A stretch of DNA of 26,062 nucleotides from DATBGS01 sp036557885 (GCA_036557885.1 DATBGS010000094.1:1-26062), one strand, 5' to 3'. Shown: positions 14,912-22,610, counted from the first letter of the stretch. The notes: generated by a model not told the origin, from the sequence alone. Program-made: numbers and translations.

Positions 14912-15081
14912 TGTAACCCCCTCCCGCATGCGCAGTTCCACGTGATGAAGAACTGTATAAAAGCCAGCGTTTTTGGAGCATTCGCAGAGAGCATGCCTGC
15001 CCTTTGTCTCTCCTGTCGGTGGCTTTCCTATTATAGCGGTTTCCCGCCAATAACACTAGCACCTGTTTGCACGACTACTCT

Positions 15082-15207
15082 TCAGCCGCCGCTTCCAGAT
15101 GGCTTTTGCCGAGGAGAAAGCAGCCACCCCTGGAAGAGATGAAGCCTGGCTTCAGCCTCCTCGCTGCGCATCGTTTGGTGGGGATACCGTTGTTTGTGCT
15201 CTTGCAT
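15082..15207 (-). CDS. Possible 41-residue small protein
   Basis: A short frame starting MQEHKQRYPHQTM and ending in PSGSGG, hydrophilic, with no recognised family. It begins about 50 bases after the start point predicted from the promoter at 15265-15294, which is the main reason to list it. The ribosome site is weak (GGGAAAT directly before the ATG). It could equally be an untranslated leader of the WD40 gene. Confidence 0.25.
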   Translation of the reverse strand: MQEHKQRYPHQTMRSEEAEARLHLFQGWLLSPRQKPSGSGG

Positions 15208-15264
15208 ATTTCCCACTGGAGGGCGCCGAAGCCTCTTCCTGACTGCATCAGAAGTGCTACGTAT

Positions 15265-15294
15265 AGTATATCCCAAATGCTCTTTGTTTGTCAA
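15265..15294 (-). promoter_or_regulatory. Strong sigma-70-type promoter reading toward the WD40 gene
   Basis: On the minus strand: TTGACA (15289-15294), 18-base spacer, TATACT (15265-15270). Transcription would start near 15258 and run through the small frame at 15082-15207 before reaching the WD40 start at 14911, giving a leader of about 350 bases. Confidence 0.6.
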
Positions 15295-15355
15295 TAGCTT
15301 CCCTGCTCGCCTGCCCTGGAGAAAGAAACCGACTGGTTGGTCTTTAGTTCCCTGG

Positions 15356-16840
15356 CTAATTTGTGTCAATTTGCGCGCGCTGAAGCTGCCCGCTATAGTC
15401 AATGTACACGCTTTTCCACTCGGTAAAGGTATCAATCGCGCCCAGTCCAGCCTCGCGGTGGCCGTTGCCGGTGCCGCGCGTGCCGCCAAAGGGCAGTTGA
15501 ATCTCCGCGCCGATGGTGCCCGCGTTGATATACAGGATGCCGGTGGCAACATCGCGGATGGCGCGCTGCACGCGGTTGATGTCCTGCGTATAGAGCGCGC
15601 TGGAGAGGCCATAGGCCACGCTGTTGTTGATCTGGATGGCTTCTTCCAGGCTGCCCACTTCAATCACCGAGGTGCAGGGGCCAAAGATTTCTTCCTGGGC
15701 CACGCGCATTTCGGCCCGCACGCCGCTGTAAATCGTCGGGCGGTAAAACGAGCCTTTTGCCAGTTCGCCCTCGCTGGCAATAGCGCCGCCCACCAGCACT
15801 TTGGCGCCCTCTTGCTGCGCAACCCGCGTATAGCCATCAATGCGCGTGATGGCGGCCTGGTTAATCACCGGACCAACATCGGTGGTTTCTAGCAGGCCAT
15901 CGCCCAGGCGCAGCTTCTCCACCCGCGCCACCAGCCGATCTTCCAACTGCTTGCGGATGGCCTTGTGCGCGATGACGCGGCTGGCAGCGGTGCAGCGCTG
16001 GCCGCTGGTGCCAAAGGCGCTCCAGAGGATGCCATCCGTCGCCAGGTCAAGGTCGGCGTCTTCCATGACCATAATGGCGTTTTTGCCGCCAAGCTCCAGC
16101 GAGACGCGCTTGATCAGCTTTGCGGCTTCGACGTTGACTTCGCGCCCAACCTCGTTGGAGCCGGTGAAGGTAATCACGCTCACATCGGGATGCTGCACGA
16201 TGGGCAGGCCAACCTCCGGGCCGGAGCCATGCACCAAATTGACGACGCCAGCGGGCAGCCCTGCCTCTTCCAGCAGTTCCACAAACTTGACGGCGCACAG
16301 CGGCGTGTCTTTGGCAGGCTTAAAGACGATGGTGTTGCCGCAGATCAGCGCGGCCAGGATTTTCCATGAAGGGATAGCGATGGGGAAGTTCCAGGGGGTG
16401 ATGACGCCCACGACGCCAATCGGGTCGCGCACGGCCATACCGGATTTATTGGGCAGTTCCACCGGCGTGACAAAGCCAAAGAGCCTGCGCCCCTCGCCGC
16501 CCATATAAAAGGCCATGTCTATGCCTTCCTGCACGTCGCCGCCCGCCTCTTTGAGCACCTTGCCCATCTCCTGCGTCATGCTGCGCGCCACGTCGTCCTT
16601 GCGCTCGCGCAGCAACTGCCCAAAGCGAAAGAGAATCTCGCCGCGTTTGGGCGCGGGCGTGAGGCGCCAGGAGGTGAAGGCGGCGCGCGCGGCGGCCACC
16701 GCGTCGTCTACATCTTTTTGGCCGCTTCTGGGGAAGAGGCCGATCAGTTCGCCGTTGGCCGGATTGCGGTCCTCAAAGGTTGCGCCGGAGTGCGCGGCGA
16801 CCCAGCGGCCCTTGATGTAGTTCTTATAGGTGTGCGTCAT
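15356..16840 (-). CDS. NAD(P)-dependent aldehyde dehydrogenase (KGSADH/YcbD-like)
   Basis: 494 residues, the usual ALDH length, complete. Key residues are present: N151 in ITPWNFP, K174 in FKPAKDTP, E249 in LELGGKN and catalytic C283 in FGTSGQRCTA. The late motif LPFGGTRGTGNGHREAG resembles the group that includes alpha-ketoglutaric semialdehyde dehydrogenase-like enzymes such as Bacillus YcbD; the exact aldehyde is not certain. It would oxidise an aldehyde to a carboxylic acid in the cytoplasm. The ATG follows GAAGGAGAGAATCTCG and overlaps the stop of the HEAT-like gene in an ATGA, so it is the second gene of a coupled pair driven from the promoter at 17620-17648. No sugar-acid pathway genes are nearby. 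Confidence 0.92.
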   Translation of the reverse strand: MTHTYKNYIKGRWVAAHSGATFEDRNPANGELIGLFPRSGQKDVDDAVAAARAAFTSWRLTPAPKRGEILFRFGQLLRERKDDVARSMTQEMGKVLKEAGGDVQEGIDMAFYMGGEGRRLFGFVTPVELPNKSGMAVRDPIGVVGVITPWNFPIAIPSWKILAALICGNTIVFKPAKDTPLCAVKFVELLEEAGLPAGVVNLVHGSGPEVGLPIVQHPDVSVITFTGSNEVGREVNVEAAKLIKRVSLELGGKNAIMVMEDADLDLATDGILWSAFGTSGQRCTAASRVIAHKAIRKQLEDRLVARVEKLRLGDGLLETTDVGPVINQAAITRIDGYTRVAQQEGAKVLVGGAIASEGELAKGSFYRPTIYSGVRAEMRVAQEEIFGPCTSVIEVGSLEEAIQINNSVAYGLSSALYTQDINRVQRAIRDVATGILYINAGTIGAEIQLPFGGTRGTGNGHREAGLGAIDTFTEWKSVYIDYSGQLQRAQIDTN

Positions 16841-17532
16841 CGAGATTCTCTCCTTCGTTGGATGCTCAGTTGCAGGCGACGAATCGCCAGCGAGAGAGTG
16901 CGATGCTCGGCGGAGGTGGTGGAAAAACGCGCCAGCATCTCTCGCAGCGTGGGCAGCACCTTTCCGCTGGTTTCGCCCAACGCCTGAATCACAAACTCAT
17001 CATAATAGCGGCGCGTGGCCCGCAGCAAGAGGTCTTCTTCCTCCGCGAGGCTGGAGAGCGCGCGCAGGATGCGCAGGGCGACTTCGCGCGTGGCGCTGTG
17101 CTGCGAAAATAATTGCTGGCGTGCCACGCGCAGCAGACGCCGCCGGTCTTCATCGGTGCGCACCTGGGCATGCAGAGCCGACAGTGCCGCTGATGAGCCG
17201 TGTTCGGCAGAGAAAAATAATTTGGGCAGCGCGGCGGGCGTGGCGACCCGCCCCAGCGCGGCCAGGGCGTCGTCCTGAAGTTCGGGCTGGTCAAGCAGGG
17301 CCAGCGCCCCGGCTTCAGCCTGCGCGTCGTCGTGGTCGCCGCGTTGTCGCAGCAGGAGCAGGGCGGCGCGCTGCACCTCCGGGGCTGCATCGGAGAGGAG
17401 CGTGTAACAAAGCTGCATACAGGAACGATGATCGCGGGTGTCCAGCGCGGCAAGCTGCTGCTGGGCGGCGCCTTCGTCGGCCAGGATGGTCTGGCGCCAG
17501 GTGTTGGGGTTGGTGTCGGGCGCGTTTGGCAT
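16837..17532 (-). CDS. HEAT-repeat-like helical protein
   Basis: 231 residues, almost all alpha-helical, with degenerate HEAT-like helical pairs: APEVQRAALLLLRQRGD, DDALAALGRVATPAALPKLFF, TREVALRILRALSSLAEEEDLLLRA and EFVIQALGETSGKVLPTLREMLARF. No signal peptide, membrane segment or catalytic motif. Such proteins are usually scaffolds or act on tRNA or phycobilin-type cofactors; nothing specific can be said here. The ATG at 17532 has an AGGAG site 8 bases upstream; the frame runs open further upstream to 18036 but that part overlaps the divergent lipoprotein gene and is not coding-like. Its stop overlaps the aldehyde dehydrogenase start by four bases, implying fixed co-production. Confidence 0.8.
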   Translation of the reverse strand: MPNAPDTNPNTWRQTILADEGAAQQQLAALDTRDHRSCMQLCYTLLSDAAPEVQRAALLLLRQRGDHDDAQAEAGALALLDQPELQDDALAALGRVATPAALPKLFFSAEHGSSAALSALHAQVRTDEDRRRLLRVARQQLFSQHSATREVALRILRALSSLAEEEDLLLRATRRYYDEFVIQALGETSGKVLPTLREMLARFSTTSAEHRTLSLAIRRLQLSIQRRRESR

Positions 17533-17619
17533 GCTCCGTTCTCCTGCCAGGTTTCGCTTGTGGAACAGCCTCTTCAAGACAGCACAAGGGCGATGGGGAA
17601 AGCTCATGATGTATCCGAC

Positions 17620-17648
17620 ACGATAACAGAGATGGCGCTGAGTGTCAA
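17620..17648 (-). promoter_or_regulatory. Sigma-70-type promoter of the HEAT-ALDH operon
   Basis: On the minus strand: TTGACA (17643-17648), 17-base spacer, TATCGT (17620-17625). The start point would be near 17613, about 80 bases before the HEAT-like start. Confidence 0.55.
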
Positions 17649-17782
17649 CTGGCGAGCAGAATAAGAGCGAGCACCTGCTGATCATACCCTTCCACTCTCG
17701 TGGAACTATCTGGCGCTCCGCGTCGTCTCCCTGGGTAAGAAAGCGCAATACCTTTGATTTTATGAAAGGTGGGATTGCTCCC

Positions 17783-19027
17783 ATGTCTTCCAGCGTGCTA
17801 CGAGCCTGTATGCTGCTTGTTCTGCTCGCGTTGGCTGCCTGTGTCGGCAAGGGCACGGTTTCCTCGCCTGTCACCCCCAGCGTACCTGTTTCTGCGCAAA
17901 GCCCCTCCTCTTGCGCCGGTGTCCAGCCCCAGTTGCTGACGCTGCAACCACTGACCACCGTAACGCTCGCCCCAACGCCAACCTTCAGGTCGGGCCAGGC
18001 GCTGCCGCTGGGCGATCTTCGGATGATGACCGCCACGACTGGCTGGGCAATTGCTGGCGAGCGGCTCGTAAGGACCGTTGACGGGGGAGCGCATTGGCGA
18101 GACGTTACGCCGTCCGCCCTGCATGACGTGCGCAGCTTACTACAAAGCCGCTTCCTCAGCGACTCGGTTGGCTGGGTCTGGACGGTTCAGAGTGGGACGA
18201 CCTCCCTGTTCAGAACGACCAATGGCGGCCAGACCTGGCAGCAGGGCGCAGTATTCCACAGCAGCGGTTATGTGAGCCTGACTTTTCTGAACGCGCAAGA
18301 TGGCTGGGCGCTGGTGGATAGCCCCGGCTCAGCGGGTGGGACTGATGTTGATCTCTGCCGGACGAGCGATGGCGGGGTCACCTGGAGCATGCTCGCCACG
18401 ACTGGCACAGCGGCGCAGCCTGGCAGCATCCCCGCCGCCGGGAAAAAAGGGGGCTTGAGCTTTCTTAACCCCTCGACTGGCTGGATGGGCAGATTGTTGG
18501 ATTCAGAAACCGAGGTGATGGTGACGCATGACGGCGGGAGCACCTGGCAGACACAGCCGCTGCCCTTTCAGCAAGACGGCTCAGAGCATCTCTTCTACAT
18601 CGGGCCGCCGTTCTTTTTTAACGAGCACGAAGGGGTGCTGTGGGTGAGCGTCCTCAGCCAGACTCAGCAAGCCCTCTCCCAGCTTCTGTATCTGACGCAT
18701 GACGGCGGCGCGAGCTGGCAGAGCATCCCGCCGCTCGCCTATGATGCGCTCACCTATTTCAGCGATGCCCGGCATGGGTGGATGCTGAACAGAATGTGGG
18801 TGAACGGGGGAAGCTCTTTGCAGACGACACTTTCAACGACCAGCGACGGCGGGCAGCACTGGAACGCGCTGCCTGGCAGCGCGGCTGTTGATGGTATATC
18901 TGAGTTGGACTTTCTATCGAGCACGTTGGGCTGGGCACTCAGCCGGGCGTACAATGGCGCTGTGACTCTGCTCAAGACAGATGATGGTGGGCGAACCTGG
19001 GCGCAGGTGACGCCACTGCTCCTCTGA
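17783..19027 (+). CDS. Asp-box (BNR / Ycf48-like) propeller lipoprotein
   Basis: 414 residues. A short lipoprotein signal ends in LAAC (C20), followed by a Ser/Pro/Thr-rich linker to about 70. The body carries seven Asp-box turns in order: VDGGAHW, TNGGQTW, SDGGVTW, HDGGSTW, HDGGASW, SDGGQHW and DDGGRTW. Strand partners of the type GWAIAGE, VGWVWT, GWALVDS and GWMGRL lie in between. This is the layout of a seven-bladed sialidase/Ycf48-type propeller; the catalytic residues of true sialidases are not apparent, so a binding or assembly role is more likely. The ATG at 17783 has AAAGGTGGGA about 11 bases upstream; the open frame extends to 17642 without a better site. A hairpin at 19065-19096 follows the stop. 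Confidence 0.85.
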   Translation: MSSSVLRACMLLVLLALAACVGKGTVSSPVTPSVPVSAQSPSSCAGVQPQLLTLQPLTTVTLAPTPTFRSGQALPLGDLRMMTATTGWAIAGERLVRTVDGGAHWRDVTPSALHDVRSLLQSRFLSDSVGWVWTVQSGTTSLFRTTNGGQTWQQGAVFHSSGYVSLTFLNAQDGWALVDSPGSAGGTDVDLCRTSDGGVTWSMLATTGTAAQPGSIPAAGKKGGLSFLNPSTGWMGRLLDSETEVMVTHDGGSTWQTQPLPFQQDGSEHLFYIGPPFFFNEHEGVLWVSVLSQTQQALSQLLYLTHDGGASWQSIPPLAYDALTYFSDARHGWMLNRMWVNGGSSLQTTLSTTSDGGQHWNALPGSAAVDGISELDFLSSTLGWALSRAYNGAVTLLKTDDGGRTWAQVTPLLL

Positions 19028-19064
19028 TCACTCCTGCCTTTTCACCCATGCTATTCAAGAGATC

Positions 19065-19096
19065 GGCGGCCTGTCCCTCTAAAGGGGCAGGCCGCC
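19065..19096 (+). terminator. Hairpin after the Asp-box lipoprotein gene
   Basis: A 14-pair stem (19065-19078 with 19083-19096) including one G-T pair and a 4-base loop, 38 bases after the stop. GGCGGCCTG pairs with CAGGCCGCC. No clear T-run follows. Confidence 0.55.
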
Positions 19097-19207
19097 CGAT
19101 TCTCAGCAACGTCTAATCTGGCGCTCAAGGGGCTTTCAGCTTCCCGCGCTATGCTGTGTGTAGCAACCGAAATGAAGCAAAGACGGGCGGTTGCGGGAGG
19201 AACAAAG

Positions 19208-19489
19208 ATGAGACGAACCATCAGCAAGCGCGAGCGCTTCTGGATGCCGTTGGTGGTGCTGGCGCTGGCAGTGGCGCTGGCGCTGGGTGGCTGCGCGCGG
19301 CACAACGGCGCCAACAATGGCACCCCACCGAGCGGCCAATCCACCAGCCCCGGCCAGAGCGCGGGCGACAGCGACTTGCAGCAGCTTCAGCAGCTTGATC
19401 AACAGACGCAGGATGATATGAATAGCCTGGATAATGACCAGAATAATGCCAATCAAAATGCGGGCGATGACCAGGAGACACAACCATGA
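19208..19489 (+). CDS. Small Gln/Asn/Asp-rich lipoprotein
   Basis: 93 residues. A basic N-terminus and hydrophobic stretch end in the lipobox LGGC (C29). The mature part is only about 64 residues, of low complexity, rich in Gln, Asn, Asp, Ser and Gly (LQQLQQLDQQTQDDM, NDQNNANQNAGDD), with a short possible coiled coil at LQQLQQLDQQ. No family recognised. The ATG at 19208 follows GGGAGGAACAAAG. Its stop overlaps the next start in an ATGA, so the two are made together and probably work together at the cell surface. Confidence 0.78.
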   Translation: MRRTISKRERFWMPLVVLALAVALALGGCARHNGANNGTPPSGQSTSPGQSAGDSDLQQLQQLDQQTQDDMNSLDNDQNNANQNAGDDQETQP

Positions 19490-20340
19490 AGACACTGAAA
19501 ACCCTCTTTTCTAAGCATCTGATGGCGCTTGCTTTGGCGGCGGTGGGCGTGGCAGCCCTGGCGGGAACCGCGCTGGCCGCGCCTGCCGACGCGACGCCGA
19601 CCCCCACGACCAAATGCACGACGGTGGCCTGCGTGCAAAAGTTTGGCGACGCCAAGATTGACGAGCGGCTGGCCGCGCTGGATAAGCTGGCGGGCGAGGC
19701 CAACAGCCACAAGGGGCTGACCGATCAGCAGCGCCAGACGATTCTGAGCGATGTGAAGACCAACAAAGACGGCCTGAACGCGCTCAAGTCCAAGCTGGAC
19801 GCCGAAACCGATATGGACGCGGCGCGGACGGATGTGAAGAATATCTACGCGCAGTTCCGCATCTTTGCCGTCGTGATTCCGCGTGACCGGGGCGAGATTT
19901 TGCTGTTCCACGAGCAAAACGTGATTGCAAAGCTGACCGCAGGCAACGACAAGATCACCGATGCCATCCAGAAGGCCAAGGACAAAGGCGACGATGTGAC
20001 GCAGTTGCTGGCGCTTCAGTCCGACTACAACGCGAAGCTGGCCGACGCGACCAAACAGGCCAACAACGCGCAAGGGCTGATCTCCAGCCTGACGCCTGCC
20101 AACTATCCTGGCACGAATGACACGCTGAAGACCTACCGCGACGACCTGAAGGCCGCCCACGACGACATCAAGGACGCCGCCAAAGACCTGCACCAGATCG
20201 CGCAGATACTCAAGCAGGATTTGGGCAAGGGCAAGTGGCTCGCTTCAGGGGGTATACTCTCGATGACTCTTCCGCAGATGCGTTCTGAGAACGAGAGGAT
20301 ACCCCCATGCTGGCAAAACAGCGATTGCTCGAACGGCTAG
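19486..20340 (+). CDS. Secreted helical (coiled-coil) protein
   Basis: 284 residues. The signal peptide of about 30 residues ends near TALAAPA. The mature part begins with a short Thr/Pro stretch and two cysteines (CTTVAC), then is almost wholly helical with many Lys/Asp/Ala heptad-like runs (KIDERLAALDKLAGEANSH, DVKTNKDGLNALKSKL, ITDAIQKAKDKGDDV, YRDDLKAAHDDIKDAAKDLHQIAQILKQ). No catalytic motif and no recognised family. Translationally coupled to the lipoprotein before it. Oddity: the last 35 or so residues lose the helical character and overlap the next gene by 34 bases, in DNA that looks like an intergenic region (TATACT at 20253-20258 and a ribosome site), so the natural end may be near 20220. 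Confidence 0.78.
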   Translation: MKTLKTLFSKHLMALALAAVGVAALAGTALAAPADATPTPTTKCTTVACVQKFGDAKIDERLAALDKLAGEANSHKGLTDQQRQTILSDVKTNKDGLNALKSKLDAETDMDAARTDVKNIYAQFRIFAVVIPRDRGEILLFHEQNVIAKLTAGNDKITDAIQKAKDKGDDVTQLLALQSDYNAKLADATKQANNAQGLISSLTPANYPGTNDTLKTYRDDLKAAHDDIKDAAKDLHQIAQILKQDLGKGKWLASGGILSMTLPQMRSENERIPPCWQNSDCSNG

Positions 20341-21068
20341 AGGCGATTGGCGCGGCGCTGCGCGATTCCGGCACGGCGCTGGCGCTGCTGGGGCTTGGCT
20401 CGGCTGGCGCCGAAACCGAGCGCATGGATGCCTATTCTGACCTCGATTTCTTTGTGATCGTCAAACCTGGCTACAAGGCCAGCTACCTTGCCAGCCTGGA
20501 TTGGCTGGCGGCGGTGGCTCCGCTGGCCTATTTCTTCTTGAACACCGACGACGGCTACAAAGCGCTCTTTGCCGATGGCATCTTTTGCGAGTTTGCCATC
20601 TTCGAGCCAGACGAACTCGCCAACATCCCCTTTGCGAGCGAGCGCGTGATCTGGCAAGATGCTGCCTTTGACGCCAGCCTGTGCGCCCCGCGCCCCAGGC
20701 AGCCCCGCGAACCCACGCAAGAGTTTTTGCTGGGTGAGGCGCTGACGAATCTGTATGTGGGGATGGGCCGCGTGCTGCGCGGGGAGGTGCTGTCTGGGAC
20801 GCACTTCATCCAGGGCTATGCCGTTGACCGCGTGCTTGACCTCACCCGCTTCATAGAAACCGCGCAGGGCGCGACACTAGACCCCTTTGCCAGGTCGCGG
20901 CGCTACGAGCAGCGCTTTCCCCAGACGGCGCAGCACCTGCCCGACTTTCTCCAGGGCTACCGCAGGAATGCGGAGTCGGCCCTTGCCATCCTCTCTTTCC
21001 TCGAACAACACTTTGCGGTCAATCCTGCAATCTGCGCGGCCATTCGGGAGCGGTGTATACCCCGGTAA
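20307..21068 (+). CDS. Nucleotidyltransferase-fold protein (aminoglycoside/lincosamide type)
   Basis: 253 residues. The N-terminal third has the polymerase-beta-type nucleotidyltransferase signature: G31-S32 followed 12 residues later by the D-x-D pair in SDLDFFVIV (D45, D47), with EFAIF giving a possible third acidic strand. The C-terminal half is helical and holds an SGTHFIQGYAVDRVLDLTRF segment, as in adenylyltransferases that modify lincosamide or aminoglycoside antibiotics. The target is not determinable, and toxin-antitoxin or housekeeping roles are also possible. The ATG at 20307 has GAGAGGATACCCCC upstream and overlaps the end of the preceding frame. A TATACT box lies at 20253-20258. 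Confidence 0.8.
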   Translation: MLAKQRLLERLEAIGAALRDSGTALALLGLGSAGAETERMDAYSDLDFFVIVKPGYKASYLASLDWLAAVAPLAYFFLNTDDGYKALFADGIFCEFAIFEPDELANIPFASERVIWQDAAFDASLCAPRPRQPREPTQEFLLGEALTNLYVGMGRVLRGEVLSGTHFIQGYAVDRVLDLTRFIETAQGATLDPFARSRRYEQRFPQTAQHLPDFLQGYRRNAESALAILSFLEQHFAVNPAICAAIRERCIPR

Positions 21069-21070
21069 GT

Positions 21071-21099
21071 TTGCCCGGCTGGGACAAAGATGATACATT
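21071..21099 (+). promoter_or_regulatory. Weak candidate promoter before the DUF1772-like gene
   Basis: TTGCCC (21071-21076), 17-base spacer, TACATT (21094-21099). Each box matches the consensus at four of six positions. Confidence 0.3.
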
Positions 21100-21132
21100 C
21101 TTCTTGTTACGAATGGAAAGGAGGTAGCTCCC

Positions 21133-21618
21133 CTGCTGAAAACGATCCTTTTCGTGTGCGTGGTGTGTGCTGCGCTGGCCCTTGGGCTGACGCTCACCCA
21201 TGATCTTGAAATCCCTGGCAAGCAGCAGTTAAGTGGGGCGGAATGGTTGAATGTCCAACATAACTTCTATCTTGGATTTGCCATTGTGGGCGGCGTGGCG
21301 GAAGTGTTTGGCCTGCTCTCCTCGCTGACGCTGCTCTACTTGCTCCGCAAGCAGCGAGGAGCCGTTGTCTTGACGCTAATTGCCGCGCTGAGCTTTGCCG
21401 CAATGCTGGCCCTGTTTGCCCTTGGCAACAATCCACTGAACCAGCAGATTGCGGCATGGACGCCACAAACGCTGCCTGCGAATTGGCGCGCAACTCGTGA
21501 CGCCTGGGATGGCTTCCATGCCGCCAGTTCTGGTTTCGCTGCTCTGGCGCTCGCCGCCTTGCTTCTTATGCTGCTGTGGAGGACGCCTTTCCCCTCGAAA
21601 ACGGGAGGTCTCACCTGA
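21133..21618 (+). CDS. DUF1772-like four-span membrane protein, CTG start
   Basis: 161 residues if started at CTG 21133. Four membrane segments: about 3-20, 42-66, 75-92 and 134-152. The conserved pattern matches DUF1772-type (anthrone oxygenase-like) proteins: LTHDLEIPGKQQLSGAEWLNVQH early, then NNPLNQQIAAWTPQTLPANWRATRDAWDGFHAAS before the last span. The start is unusual. AAAGGAGG at 21117-21124 lies exactly 8 bases before CTG 21133, no ATG, GTG or TTG is in frame at the right distance, and the first in-frame GTG (21154) is 29 bases from the site and would cut the first membrane span. Follows the nucleotidyltransferase gene in the same direction by 64 bases. Confidence 0.75.
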   Translation: MLKTILFVCVVCAALALGLTLTHDLEIPGKQQLSGAEWLNVQHNFYLGFAIVGGVAEVFGLLSSLTLLYLLRKQRGAVVLTLIAALSFAAMLALFALGNNPLNQQIAAWTPQTLPANWRATRDAWDGFHAASSGFAALALAALLLMLLWRTPFPSKTGGLT

Positions 21619-21637
21619 AAAGGCAGGAAGGACGGCG

Positions 21638-22492
21638 CTACACCCACCGTATGGGCACTTTGCCTGCCCATTCTTCATCGGAAACGTAGGTGCTGAGCGA
21701 TTGCGGAAACTCGCCCGCTTCGTAGGCGCTGACCATCTCCGCAAAGGGCGGCGCGACCTCGAAGTTGGCGAAACGGTCCGGCAGCAGCGCCCGCAAGATG
21801 ACCGCCCGCAGCATCAACGGCAGGCGCACTTTCTTGAGGAAGGGCTGGATGGCTTCGGGATAGTCCACGTTGGCGACAAACTGCTCCTCCCACAGTTCGC
21901 GGAAGACCTGCCGCAGGCAGACCTCGGCAAACCAGCGCCCGCCAATTTCGCAGAGACGCCAGCCAAGTTGATGCACGCGCAAGAGCGCTTCGGCCAGCGC
22001 CAGATGCTTTGCGCGCCACGCATCGCGCCGCTGCCCCTGGTAGTCTAACTGCGCGGCCCGCGCCAGCCGATAGACTTGCCGCAGATCATTTTTCAGCGGC
22101 TTATACGCCTGGATGCTGCGCGCCATGTCCACCTCGTTCTGATCGTAGCGATACTGCTCCAGATCGGCTCTGGCGTAGCGGTTGGGCTGCTTCCCCCTCA
22201 AAGCAGGGGCACGGCATCCGCCCAGGACGGGCTTGTGCGCCGCGCTTCGGCTGTTTGCCATCTTCAGGAAGCCTTCCAGCACGTAGTGCAGCAAGGTCTG
22301 GATGGAATTGGGCTGTTCGGGCAGACCCAGATCAGCGAGCGAATCCAACAGTTCGGGGTCGTCGGTGGGCAGATCATCCGGCGCGCCAATGAAGACATAC
22401 GAGGAGAAGAAGCGTGCGAGGGTGCAAAATGCGACGGTGGGCGGAATGGTGGTTGCGGGGCCTGCGCCAGTGGTCATGTAGATGTTTCTCAT
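21638..22492 (-). CDS. Hypothetical protein with a repeat-derived insert
   Basis: 284 residues from the ATG at 22492. No family recognised. It is mostly helical and rich in Leu, Arg, Trp and aromatic residues, with no clear signal peptide. The central part reads ADLEQYRYDQNEVDMARSIQAYKPLKNDLRQVYRLARAAQ, and the C-terminal part contains RWFAEVCLRQVFRELWEEQFVANVDYPEAIQPFLKK. At 22194-22209 the gene contains one copy of the dispersed 16-base repeat, read as APALRG inside a basic loop. There is no good ribosome site before the ATG at 22492; the next ATG, at 22477, is not better. The frame stays open upstream to 22705 through repeat DNA that is unlikely to be coding. Promoter proposed at 22890-22918. 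Confidence 0.7.
   Translation of the reverse strand: MRNIYMTTGAGPATTIPPTVAFCTLARFFSSYVFIGAPDDLPTDDPELLDSLADLGLPEQPNSIQTLLHYVLEGFLKMANSRSAAHKPVLGGCRAPALRGKQPNRYARADLEQYRYDQNEVDMARSIQAYKPLKNDLRQVYRLARAAQLDYQGQRRDAWRAKHLALAEALLRVHQLGWRLCEIGGRWFAEVCLRQVFRELWEEQFVANVDYPEAIQPFLKKVRLPLMLRAVILRALLPDRFANFEVAPPFAEMVSAYEAGEFPQSLSTYVSDEEWAGKVPIRWV
22194..22209 (-). repeat. Copy of the dispersed 16-base core inside a coding region
   Basis: CCCCTCAAAGCAGGGG on the plus strand, the reverse complement of the cores at 3301, 5777 and 22611. Read in the gene's strand, the preceding GCCGTG also matches the copies at 3301 and 5777. Confidence 0.75.
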
Positions 22493-22610
22493 AGGGGAGC
22501 ACTCGCTTTCTGTCCCTGATGGGACGGCGTGAATGTGGTGCCCCTCGCGCCCTGCTGCTTGCAGCGCCGCTTCCCCGGCAGGGGCGCCGGGGCTACGAGC
22601 GTTTGCTGTG

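Larger units (their letters stand above)
14912..15355. other. 444-base intergenic region with a minus-strand promoter and a possible small gene
   Basis: It lies upstream of the WD40 gene and downstream of the aldehyde dehydrogenase stop. It contains a strong minus-strand promoter pattern (15265-15294), a possible 41-codon frame (15082-15207), the dyad TGAAGCC-T-GGCTTCA (15140-15154) and a TATAAT box on the minus strand (15030-15035) that lacks a good -35. No dispersed palindromic core was seen here. Confidence 0.55.

Noticed and set aside
17533..18036. Upstream extension of the HEAT-like gene to 18036
   Set aside because: It overlaps the divergent lipoprotein signal region and crosses the promoter at 17620-17648; a proper ribosome site exists at the 17532 start.
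17783..19027. True sialidase
   Set aside because: Asp-boxes alone do not make a sialidase; the arginine triad and nucleophile tyrosine region were not recognisable.
19453..20193. Minus-strand open frame of 246 codons with hydrophobic look
   Set aside because: Reverse of the secreted helical protein; the plus frame has a signal peptide and a coupled start.
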